64,000 bases of DNA from Gymnopus androsaceus JB14 (Eukaryota > Basidiomycota > Agaricomycetes > Agaricales > Omphalotaceae). Within the stretch, counting starts at the first letter, position 1; every line of letters begins with the position of its first letter. The position numbers and the translations under genes are program-made. This document shows, in pieces, positions 13,057 to 23,054 of this stretch. The notes under the pieces were generated by a model. That model worked only from the letters and a program-made list of their open reading frames with translations, was not told the DNA's origin and did not search any database. The DNA lies in NCBI GenBank assembly GCA_009733575.1, contig ML769472.1, forward strand, positions 158,105 through 222,104. The letters run 5' to 3'.

Positions 13057-14909
13057 TCAAACAGTTTCAAAGTGGCTTTCCGAATCCCTTGATGCATCAG
13101 ACCCAAAGTCAGCCAAAAGTGTCTCGTCGTCGTCACTGCCACAGACTTCGCAATCGACCTGAACAACGATTACTCCAGAACCGGGCTGCCGCTGTTGCTG
13201 TACTCGGACTACAGGGTCTTCCCAGTCTCCGATTTGGCTTATTGATGGTGTAGCAATAGCTTCCATGTGAGCGTGAGCGCAATCGCAATGTCTAGTAGTA
13301 GAAGGATGGTTGTTTGGCTTGCGTAGTTCGGGTTCAGGTTGATCTGTGGTGGATATAATAAATATACCAGACTGTTTGTCTCGCCAGGATCGAAGATGCA
13401 GAGTGAATCGAGCCGTCAACGCGCCTGAGAGACTGAGAGTATTTTCAATCAGAGTCGAACAATCAACATGCCGAGCTCAGATATCACTCACGGCAAGGTC
13501 AGACCGTCTAGCAAACGCTGGAGAAATCCCGTCTACTTAACTAGTCAGAAATTCTGGAAATTGGTATGCTGTTGCGGGCAAGGAATACTTACCGGAGCGC
13601 GCTACAACATACAAGGTCAGAAAGATATTCAGCTGACGAAGGCGAAAACGAGCTTACCAGGTCGAGGATCACAGAGGCAATTGTAAGAACGGATATAATA
13701 CTTGAAGGCGCATAAGGCCAAGCTCATGAGCAAGAGAATGAAGGGACGACACGAACCAAAAATACAGAATTCCTGTGAAATAATTCAGTGCGAGCGTTAT
13801 TTGGCGCTTCAAATATTACAGTACCTTCTTCAAAGATAACATACACTAAGCGGCGCTTTTGACTTTTCCAAGGGCCACCGGCTCTTAAAGCCTGAACGGT
13901 TCGTACAGTGGTGAAAATGGCAACGGACGTCTCGAAGATAATAGTGAAGACCGAACGAAGTAAAGTAGCTGTAATCTCAAACGTTAATCTGTTTCCATCG
14001 ACATCTAGCAGTGTCAATGCAAACCTCTGTAAGTAGTTCAGAAGCAGAATCAGTATTCATGAACCACACTGTAAGAGCGTAAAGAACGTACAGGGGAGGG
14101 TCTACCGTATTCACGCATTTCTCTTCGGGAACATGCAACTAGACAAGCAAAACTCAATCGATTGCAGTAATGAACATGAAGATAACATACCGCGTCAGTG
14201 ACAACGCAAACTATGCCGAGCATAATCAAGTATACCAGGATCAAGCGGTTCCGAGAGTAAACGGCGTATGTGCGAGATATCAGTGTTGCTAAAATATAAG
14301 AGTTGAGTTGAAAGCTATATCGAAAAACGAATCTGTTCTGACCGATGATAGCTGCTCTACCGAATACACTAAGTGCGGAGACAAATTTTTTCCAGTCATC
14401 GCAAGTGAGTGAAAGACTATAATTACGAGATTGTGAGGATTCAGCGCTGCTGAGTTAGAAAATGGACAACAGACTAGAGGAGGTATCAATGCGCGCAAGT
14501 CGATGTATAACCATGTGGCTTACCCTTGACCCAAGTACATTTGATATCTCCAAAAGATACAGCACATTCGCCAGGAGCGCGTATCGACAAAAGATGTAAA
14601 AAAGTGTCGAGAGGGAGAATCTGGCTCCCCATATATACTTGACCTATAACGAGCGTCAGAACATACATCAGAAAGAATTAGGACCCATACCTCCTTGGGA
14701 AAGGTCAATATCCAATCATAGTACAATAGCACTGCGTAGGTCTTCAGTACCATTGCTATCGATGTTTGTGATGATGCGAAGAGAATCACCGATGCTAACC
14801 CAAGTGATATCGTACTGTAAATAGCTAACGAAGGAACATAAGCAACAGTATTGAGAGAAGGAATTTTTGCTTACTGAGTGCTAGCCGCTTCTATGCTGGC
14901 CGTGTCCAT
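13057..14909 (-). CDS. DUF6533-family multi-pass membrane protein, copy A
   Basis: Paralogue of the gene at 10562-12203. The start at 14909 (MDTASIEAAST) is joined by a gtaagc...tttacag intron of about 60 nt to a helix ending in VLLYYDWILTFPKEVWVLI, the DUF6533 signature. Further helices are encoded around 14050-14250 (ILVYLIMLGIVCVVTDAV) and 13930-14017 (LRSVFTIIFETSVAIFTTV). The C-terminal tail begins ARFTLHLRSW, as in copy B, and is longer (about 115 residues) with acidic stretches. Splice details between 14290 and 14520 are uncertain. Function unknown. Confidence 0.72.
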
Positions 14910-15751
14910 ATGGCGAAAGTGGGAGGAGAACCTGCTAGCCTAACATTCCAGGGAAACCCATGGATTTTTAAATAAAACATAGGCCTGTCAATTGCCCAGG
15001 TGAATGGCAACATTCGAATCAACTCATCAAGATTGACCAGTATCATAAGAGGGTCTACATTTCTAGGAATTTCGAGGACGTGATGAACAGAAATTGAAGA
15101 TGGCCTCGAACGACTTTACTGGAAGATCTTACGCGGTTGATGCATTTGCTGTGATGAAATCATGAACCAGTGTTGAAATGATCTGTAAATATGAATGTTG
15201 CATTGAGAAGAATGTGAGTCTTCGCACACGTCGAAAGGCCTGGTGGTCATCTCAGTCTGGTGATAGTTCTTCGAAAGAGAGAATGAGTTGCCCGTGTATC
15301 CATTTCGTCACAACTGATGCTACTTGACTGTTCAGAATTCAGAAGCCAAAATGAAGCAGGTACGTACGGAGAATTGGAAGTCCTGTCAAAGTCAAGAAAG
15401 CTGTAGGTGTCATGAAGTAGAATTACAATGCTGGCAAATCTTTGATGAGTTGAGGCGAGTCAGCGTCTATTTGCCAGAGGCCGGCGCTTTTCTATTGCTT
15501 CACTCGATGCTAGATCTATCCTCAACAAACGCGTCTCTTCATAGGGAGGAACACGTCTGTCGCGCCACAGAAGCCCAATTGATTGTTCACTATTCTCGGT
15601 CATGACTTGGGAAAAATCTAGTCAACCTTCAAGCTTGGCAATGACGCACTAAACCATAATCCATCGCACTCCTGACCGTTGAAACCAAAGCTAGGGACCC
15701 GACAAAGGTATATAAAGGACTAGGAATGCAGGCTGCACTATAACGTCAACC
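14910..15751. other. Intergenic with spherulin-like gene promoter
   Basis: No gene recognised. TATATAAAG at 15709-15717 lies 43 bases before the ATG of the first spherulin-4-like gene. The second gene has the same spacing. The short frame at 15324-15605 has no family features. Confidence 0.45.
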
Positions 15752-16702
15752 ATGTTCTCCTTCAGAACAGTCTTTGCTGCTTTCCTTCTGTGTCAGACTT
15801 TCCTTTCTGCACGAGCATCCATCGCGGCAATCTTTCCTTTGTACATCTATCCCGACGATGGATGTACCGCTTGGACTACAGTGTTCAATTCGTATGTACC
15901 CTCTGCACACCTATGGTCCATCATATTCTAACAAAGTATCCTTTCAGAATTACCACCAACCCAAATCTCGTGTTCTACATCATCGTAAACCCTGATAGCG
16001 GTCCAGATGATTTTGACTCGAACTACCAAGCATGCGTCCCAAAGCTACTTGCTCTCAGCCACAACGTCAAAACCGTTGGGTATGTTGACACAGCTAACGG
16101 CGAGCGCGCCTCATCCGATGTCCTCGCCGATATTGCGACGTATATGGCCTTCCCAACGACGTATCGCCCCTCTGGTATCTTCTTCGATGATACTACTGCA
16201 ACAAGCAAGTTTCTGTCCGCCTATACGACGTATGCAAATCAAGTCCGGGCGGATGTCCCGAATGATTCTATCGCGAGTCTACTTATTAAATCTTCCTCAT
16301 CTCGTCGAGTCTGACATAAACTTCACACTCAGGTTATCTTCAATCCAGGTGAAACCGTGACCGATACCGCCTTCTTCTCCATCGCCAACTTTATCGTAAC
16401 TTTCGAAGATTTCTATGATGATTTTAGGTATGTCATGCACTTCATCGTCTTAACTTGCAATCCGTAATAATACCCTGTTCAGCTTCCCTAGCTCACTCGT
16501 CATCAACTCTGCTAATCCTGTTGGACAACAAATTGTTCTCCTTCATGATGGACCTACCACTCTTCCGACCTCACTCATCCAGGAAATGGCTGCAGCTGGT
16601 ATCGCCGCGACGTTCATCACCAGCATCGATAACGATGATGCCTATGAAACCGTACCTCCTTATTGGGCTCAGGAATGCGCTGAGCTGACTAGCTTACAAT
16701 AA
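15752..16702 (+). CDS. Spherulin-4-like secreted protein, copy 1
   Basis: Member of the spherulation-specific family 4 (Spherulin4), secreted or cell-surface proteins of fungi and slime moulds whose role is not well defined. The signal peptide is MFSFRTVFAAFLLCQTFLSA. FPLYIYPDDGCTAW, IVNPDSGP, NYQACVPKLLAL, VGYVDTANGERASSDVLADI and PSGIFFDD follow in the family order. Exons 15752-15891, 15948-16272, 16333-16427 and 16483-16702 give 259 residues. The second intron (16273-16332) begins with GCGAGT rather than GT. The paralogous intron in copy 2 begins GTGAGT. Copy 2 at 18328-19267 has exactly the same exon lengths. No frame break. Confidence 0.88.
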
Positions 16703-17119
16703 TGATTCGCATTCTTGCAAGCATTGCGGATTGATGTGTTTTCTTGGGCTTGCTTTTCCTACCCGCTATCTTGTGTATTTATTTATCAGGGTTTAACGAT
16801 GAAATTTGGTCAAGTTTCAACTACTTTGCCCAGTCACTACCAACTGGTACTCGAAAACGCCGTCAATCGAGGTTATACTAAGTATATCGGAAGGGTGCTG
16901 ATTCGATATAGGATAATTCAGCTTGGATATACTTATAAGTCATAACTCTCGATCTAGGGCTCCTTCTGTCCGGATGAATAAGAATGTAAGATAGACAGAT
17001 AGGTTCAAACTCGGGGAGACCTATATGGCATAGTGCCATGTATGGATTCAACTACATTCAACTGTAAGAAGCAGAGCTTTGCTGCGAGTGTAGAGGGCAA
17101 GGAAAAATGGATTTGCTTA
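16703..17119. other. 3' flank of spherulin-like copy 1
   Basis: No gene seen. The MITE described at 17120-17589 begins at its right end. Confidence 0.4.
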
Positions 17120-17589
17120 CAGCCGATTGTCGATTAGTAGCATACTTTTGGCAAAACTCTCCTTACTGATTTTATTTACAACCAAACACGCCACCGCTCC
17201 ACCGCGGCGCGGTCACCTGTAAATTGTTAATTTCTCTGCCAGATGCCTTTGAGTCCTCTCTCTACGACTAGCTATGGGCAATTTTCACTACATCCATCCA
17301 GCTGCGAAAAACAAAATCTTCACTCTTTCGCTGACTGAAAACCCAAGTCACTACAGCTCGCAGACTTCACGTTCCCAGTCGACAGTCAGCAGGGTGAAGG
17401 CGAATGTGCTAAGAACTGGAAGTCGGAATATGCAGGTGACCGTGACGTGGTAATGAGAGCAGAGGCGTTGAGGCAGGTTGAGGCTATGATAATGTAGGTG
17501 CTCGAGGTCCGGCATGAGTCGGTTTGTTTGGTTGTAAATAAAATCAGTAAGAGAGTTTTGCAAAAGTATGTACTATCGACAATCGGCTG
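17120..17589. mobile_element. MITE with about 68-bp terminal inverted repeats and TA target duplication
   Basis: The left end 17120-17187 and the right end 17522-17589 are inverted copies with a few mismatches. Left reads CAGCCGATTGTCGAT and right reads ATCGACAATCGGCTG. TA dinucleotides at 17118-17119 and 17590-17591 flank it directly, as expected for Tc1/mariner/pogo-type insertion. The 334-bp interior has no transposase, only a GC-rich motif near 17195-17220. It is therefore a non-autonomous element lying between the two spherulin-4-like genes. Confidence 0.85.
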
Positions 17590-17975
17590 TAGATACTTCT
17601 TTCTGTAAATGTATAGCCTCGGGTAAGTTGCCAAGCTTGAAAGAAAGATTTAATTCTGGTCCGCCCATCATCTTTCTCATTTTAGTTTCCCTTCATCATT
17701 TTCTTCAGTAACTTCTCCGCCATTGGGTGTTTATTCCAAACCTAAGTTCTGCTTCTCGCCTATATTTTCTTAAGACTTAGGCTAGCACACAGTGCTTTAG
17801 GTGAAGACTTGTCTCTACAGACGGCGTCGTATTTGTTGGGACGGGTGCTGTGTGCTTATGCCAAGAGGATCAGGAGGACCAGGAACGCGCAAGAGAAAAG
17901 AGTCTATAAGTATGAAGGCGATAAGCGCCCAGTAACACCACTTTTTGAACTCTTCCTTTCGTGCATTCAAGTTCT

Positions 17976-18290
17976 TTGAACTCCGCAAAAAAAGAAAAGA
18001 AAAGGGGCAGGATCATATCACCCGCGCCGCAGACAGACAGACAGAAAGTTCAGGCTAGGCCAAATAACTAGTTTTATCCTCAAAGCAGACATTCGCGAAT
18101 TCTGCAGAAAAGCGCAGGATCATACAGCGCCGCGGGCAGACAGAAGTTTCAGGCTAGGTTAGGCCCATAACTAATGCTCCCGGCCAGCTCTATCCTCAAA
18201 GCAAACGTGCATGCTTTGAATTCCGCAAAAAAGGGGATCATATCAGCCGCGCCACAAACCGCAAGTTCAGGTCAACTGAGGCCATATAAA
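17976..18290 (+). repeat. Three imperfect about 118-bp tandem units in the promoter of spherulin-like copy 2
   Basis: Units start near 17976, 18096 and 18214. Each contains GAAYTCCGCAAAAAA-type, GGATCATAT/CAGC and CCGCGCC segments, then a CAGACAGAAGTTTCAGGCTAGG-like segment and TATCCTCAAAGCA. The last unit runs into the TATA box (TATAAA, 18285-18290), 43 bases before the ATG at 18328. Copy 1 lacks this array, so the two genes may be regulated differently. Confidence 0.75.
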
Positions 18291-18327
18291 AGACTAGGAA
18301 TGAAGGGTGCACTATAACTCGCCAACC

Positions 18328-19267
18328 ATGTTCTCCCTCAGAACAGTTTTTGCTGCTTTCCTGCTGTGTCAGACTTTCCTTTCTGCACAAGCATCCACTG
18401 CCGCTATATTTCCGTTGTACATCTATCCCGACACTGACTGTACCGCTTGGACTACGTTGTTCGATTCGTATGTACTCCTTTAGACTCATAAACTGCTATA
18501 CTCACAAGTCTTTCAGAATTACCGACAACGCAAGCCTTCAGTTCTACGTCGTCATAAACCCTAACAGCGGTCCATCTAATTTCAACTCCGACTACCAGGC
18601 CTGTGTTCCAGAGCTACTTGCTCTCGGTGAAAATGTCATAATCGTAGGCTACGTCCTAACGGGCTACGGTACACGCGATTCATCAGATGTCCTCGCCGAT
18701 ATCGCAACCTATATGGCCTTCCCAACGACGTACCGCCCATCTGGTATCTTCTTTGACGAAACCTCTGCAACAAGCGAGTATTTGGACAAGTACACGACGT
18801 ATGCGGAACAGGTTCGTTCGGACGTCACAAGTGATTCTGTCGTGAGTCTACCAACAAAATACATTCCTCATCTCGTCGAGTCTGACCAGTTCTCAGGTTA
18901 TCCTCAACCCGGGTACAAATGTGGCCGACACATCCTACTTCTCCATCGCTGATTTTATCGTGACTGCCGAACAGTTCTATGATGACTTCGAGTGGGTCAA
19001 CTGCACATTTTCCTCTTACAATGCGTCATAATTCATTTTCTACTTAGTTGGCCCAGTTCACTCGCTATAGACTCGGCTAACCCTGTTGGACAACAAATTG
19101 TCATCCTTCATGACGGACCTACAACTCTTCCCACCTCCCTTATTCAGGAAATGGTTGAAGGAGGTATCGCCGCGACGTTCATTACTAGCGTCGCTCAAGA
19201 TAGTGCCTATAAAATCATTCCTCCTTATTGGGAAGATGAGTGTGCTGAGCTGACTAGCTTGGAATGA
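18328..19267 (+). CDS. Spherulin-4-like secreted protein, copy 2
   Basis: Tandem paralogue of 15752-16702, same strand. Exons 18328-18467, 18517-18841, 18897-18991 and 19048-19267 have exactly the same lengths (140, 325, 95, 220) and give 259 residues. The signal peptide MFSLRTVFAAFLLCQTFLSA is followed by FPLYIYPDTDCTAW, VINPNSGP, VGYVLTGYGTRDSSD and SGIFFDE. All introns here are GT-AG. The promoter carries a tandem repeat array missing from copy 1. Function in the family is not established; secretion is inferred from the signal peptide. Confidence 0.88.
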
Positions 19268-19849
19268 TTCCTAGTTACCAGCACGCTTTCAATCTTTTAA
19301 TATTGCACTTGTTTTTTCTACTAATATGTATTTTTGGCAAAAAAGAAGACGTGGAAGATTCAACTTTATTCATACTTTAGTCGAAAGAGCACCGTCGATC
19401 GTCAAGTATTCAAGGTTGTGTCTAATAAATGATAAATTGGAATAGTTGAGAATCCCTTAACTGAAGGGAAACTATAGCTTGATCCGCCAAACCAATCGCT
19501 GAGGTTCGTCCATTGAAGCAAGGAGAGTAGCTTGGAGGCTGCAAGAGAGGCGAGGGGGCAAGAAAATACCGAAACCGGAGTGCCTAAATAACATGGAGGG
19601 AAACCGAAGTTCAAGTAGCCAGAGAGAAAAGAAAGAGGAAGGCGATTGTAAGCATGAAGAAAATGTATAAAAATAAGATACTAGTTAGTAGTATAGTACC
19701 TAAGAGTGAAGAGGAGAGAAAAAAAGTGTGTCAAAAAACACGTCAGAGAACTGCCGATACTGGAATGTGCCAACGATGGAGGAAGACAAGAATTGGGTAA
19801 AATAACTTTATCAACTGACTCTAGACCAAAAAGTTTGGTGCTAGCGGGC
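19268..19849. other. Intergenic, 3' flank of kinase-like copy 1
   Basis: No gene. The stretch 19478-19605 is about 85-90% alike to 21200-21330, the left part of the 1.7-kb duplication unit that carries each kinase-like gene. Confidence 0.5.
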
Positions 19850-20975
19850 TAGCGAGTACGTAGCTTTGAGCTCAAGGGGCCAGGCTCTGGTAGCCCTGTA
19901 GGCAAAAACGGCCTCAGAGAGGTGCGAGGGAAGGATAAGCTAAACTCACTCAAGTTACGACGCAGCTTATCGAGCTCCCAGCATTTATCGTCACATTGGT
20001 GGTCTTCGGTAGCATGTTCGAAATCGATGATCTTCACATTACCACCATTATCGACGGTAATATTGTCAGGTCGAATGTCCTTATGCAGGATGCCTAGATC
20101 GTGCAGTTCCCGGGCATAGGAAAGCAATGTGGTCCTGACCGGTAAATGTAAGAATCCGAAAATCACTCAAGTAGGGAGAGACTTGAGCGTACTTTTGATA
20201 ATCGCTCAATGCATCGAGCTTGCATGGCTTAGGAAGGCGAGTCAAGGAAGAACCAGCGTGTTCCAAGATCATGACTGTCCATTCCAGCCCTTTGATCTCG
20301 TAGAGGCCATAGAAACGCGGGAGAATTCTTTCTTGGAGATGCTTCAAGCGAGAGTAGATGGCAGCCTCGTGATGGAAGCCGCAAACGGTGTTGCTCACAA
20401 TCGCGGCCCTCAATGTCAATGTTGCGAACACATTTAAGGACGATAGGTGTACCGTTATACTTGGTTTCATAGCATTCACCTATGGCCCCAGAGCCGATAT
20501 TATCATCTTCATACAATACAATAGATGATATTGATGAAGGAGTGAAGGGGGCATGTCGCTGGTCTTTGTCGTTCTTATCGCTGCCGAGTGGAAGAGATGG
20601 AGAAGGTTTGAGGGGAGTTGTAGAATCTGGCGGTGTGTCCTCAGGAGAAGTTCTATGGAGATCCAGATGCAGAGGATCTAGACAATATTCGAAATCAAAT
20701 GTCACAATAACCTGAAATCGAAAAGGTGAGTAACACAATCGTGTATGGTTGTGTGACAGGCCTACATGCGAAGGTAAGAAGTTATTGGTGGCGATGTTGA
20801 GCGAGGAACCACCGTCTTTGAGGAGCACATTGGAAGACCGAACAGGGAGGAGGGGAGAGGTAAGAGTGGTTATGGTTCCTGCGCCCCTAGCATTGTCCTG
20901 AAACCGTGGAGAGTGAACGAGCAGGAAGCGCTTGATTACTCTAGCAGTCCCCGGAACTATTTCATTCAACTTCAT
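19850..20975 (-). pseudogene. Protein-kinase-like gene, copy 1, with a one-base frame break
   Basis: Encodes a protein-kinase-fold protein of the fungal kinase-like type. It has a glycine-rich loop region IGSGAIGECYETKY, PIVLKCVRNI with the ATP-site Lys, and EAAIYSRLKHLQERILPRFYG with the helix-C Glu. The hinge is MILEHAGSSL, the catalytic loop LHDLGILHKDIRPDN, and the metal site VKIIDFEHA (DFE instead of DFG). Compared with copy 2 (21672-22686) there is one extra base in the GG at 20374-20375 (GATGGAAG against GATGAAG). This throws the frame before helix C. The 5' end also diverges from copy 2, so the start at 20975 is uncertain. It may be a pseudogene or an intact gene with a sequencing error. 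Confidence 0.7.
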
Positions 20976-20995
20976 TTGACCTCAATATTGGAAGA

Positions 20996-21060
20996 TTTGG
21001 TATCGCCACGACGTTTCATTACTAGCGTTGCTCAATATTCTATCCCTACTGGCATGAGTC
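20996..21060 (+). pseudogene. Relic of a third spherulin-4-like gene
   Basis: The segment GGTATCGCCACGACGTTTCA at 21000 and the following TTACTAGCGTTGCTCAATAT match the last exon of spherulin-like copy 2 (19165-19202) with only a few differences, including an extra T. No other part of a spherulin gene is nearby. It adjoins the breakpoint of the kinase-like duplication. Confidence 0.6.
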
Positions 21061-21671
21061 TGAAGAAGACAATTGTAAACTTGATAGGGATAAGATAGGA
21101 GCCTTTAAAGTTTGATGCGTTTAGTACTTGGTCTGGTGATAACTTATAGCAGTCGAGGATAACCGGCGATTCTAATTGACCAAAGGATCATTGACTACAG
21201 CTTGATCCACAAAAGCCAATCGCTTAGGCTCATCCATTAGAGCAAGGGAAGTAGCTGGGAGGGTGCAAAAGAGGCGCGGGCACAAGGAAATACCGAAACC
21301 GGTGTGCCTAAATAACAGGGGAAAGTGAAGTATTATAAGTAGTGAGGGATGGGCGACGAGTGAATTTATATACATATTACAATCGGTGAGGAGAGAGAGG
21401 AGAAAGGAGGCTATTGTAAGTATGTATAAGAAAATGTATGAAAATAAGATACTAGTTCATACCTAAGTAGTACAATCGGTGAGGAGAGAAACAAGAGAGG
21501 TAAGGGAACAATAAGTCGGTGATCTATCAATATTGGAATGCACGAACGGTGTTTACATGCCAATGATGGAGGAAGACAAGAATTGGGTAAAAGAACTTTT
21601 TCGACTGATTCTAGACCAAGACCAAAAGGTCTAGCAGCTATCGGGCTAGCAAGTACACAGCATTGAAAGTC
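21061..21671. other. Spacer between the two kinase-like copies
   Basis: No gene. The stretch 21200-21330 is the second copy of the 19478-19605 segment. Several GAGGAGAGA-type purine-rich tracts occur at 21390-21500. Confidence 0.45.
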
Positions 21672-22686
21672 AAGGGCCAGGTAGCCCTGTAGGTAAAAAC
21701 AGCCTCAGAGGGGTGCGAGGGGAGGATAAGCTAAACTCACTCAAGTTACGACACAGCTTAACGAGCTCCCAGCATTTATCGTCACACTGATGATCTTCGG
21801 TAGCAAGTTCGAAGTCGACAATCTTCACATTACCACTATTATCGACGGTAATATTGTCAGGTCGAAGGTCACTATGCTTGATGCCTAGATCGTGCAGTTC
21901 CCGGGCATATGAAAGCAATGTGGTCCTGAACAGTAAATGTCAGGAGCCGAAACCATTAAATTGGAGAGACTTGAGCGTACTTTTGATCATCGCTCAATGC
22001 ATCGAGCTTGCATGGCTTAGGTAGACGAGTCAAGGAAGAACCAGCGTGTTCCAAGATCATGACTGTCCATTCCAGCCCTTTGATCTCGTAGAGGCCATAG
22101 AAACGCGGAAGAATTCTTCCTTGAAGATGCTTCAAGCGAGAGTAAATGGCAGCTTCGTGATGAAGCCGCAAACGGTGTTGCTCACAATCGTGGCCCTCAT
22201 TGTCAATGTTGCGAACACATTTCAGCACGATAGGGGTACCAGTATACGTGGTTTCATAGCATTCAGCAATGGCCCCGGACCCGATTTTGTCTTCGTCATA
22301 CAATATAATAGAGGGAATTAACGGAGTGAAAGGGGAGTGATGAAAGGAAGTTTGCTGGTCCTTGTCTCTGTTGAGTGGAAGATGTGAAAGAGATGGAGGA
22401 GGCTTGAGGGGAGTTGGAGAATCTGGTGGTGTGACTTCAGGAGAGCCAACTACAACTCTTTGGAGATCCAGATCCAAAGGTTCATATCTTGCGAAATCAA
22501 ATGTCACGATAATCTGAAAGCCAGAAGATGAGCGAGACAATCATGCATAGTTGTGTGCAGGCCTACATGTGAAGGTAAGAGATCATTGGTGGCGGCGTTG
22601 AACGAGTCACCGGCTTTGAGGCGTGCATTGGAAGACCGAACGGGAAGAGAGGAAGATGTAGGAGGTTGTTTCTGTGCCTGCAGCAT
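21672..22686 (-). CDS. Protein-kinase-like protein, copy 2
   Basis: Tandem paralogue of 19850-20975 with an uninterrupted frame. The start is at 22686 (MLQAQKQPPTSSSLPVRSSN). A gtaggcc...ctttcag intron is removed before IIVTFDFARYEPLDLDLQ. A Pro-rich linker follows, then the kinase fold: KIGSGAIAECYETTY, IVLKCVRNID, HHEAAIYSRLKHLQ, TVMILEHAGSSL, the catalytic LHDLGIKHSDLRPDN and VKIVDFELA. The Asp of the HxD motif is present; the metal-binding motif is DFE rather than DFG. Introns lie at about 21927-21981 and at the 3' end. At roughly 290 residues it is a minimal kinase fold. Substrate unknown; catalytic activity is plausible but not shown. Confidence 0.75.
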
Positions 22687-23054
22687 TGCTGAATCGTGGA
22701 AAGTGAAACGGAACGAAGCGCTCTTCTGCTGATTACTCTAGCGTCCCGGAACTATTTCATGCCTAGTTCTTCCTTGAATTTCATAATGGTATCGACTAGC
22801 TCAGATTTGGGAAGACGAATGTTTTTAGTGACAGGCCCGGGATAAGATATGCGTTGGATCAACGTTGATAGTTAACGCTCATTCACTCCGAGACTTTGTG
22901 TATAGTAAACATATTTCTGTTGCAAAATAGGGGCGTCGAATATTTAATTTTATCGGTGAACTGCATTTATTATATTATAACCTTGGATAGTTGGAATATT
23001 TGAGAATTAAGCAACGTTCATTACTGGTAAGCAAATAATACACTTCTTTACATC
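22687..23054. other. Intergenic, AT-rich
   Basis: No gene. Separates the kinase-like pair from the 3' end of the NRPS. TTTAATTTTATC and TTATATTATAACC tracts are typical of fungal intergenic DNA. Confidence 0.5.
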
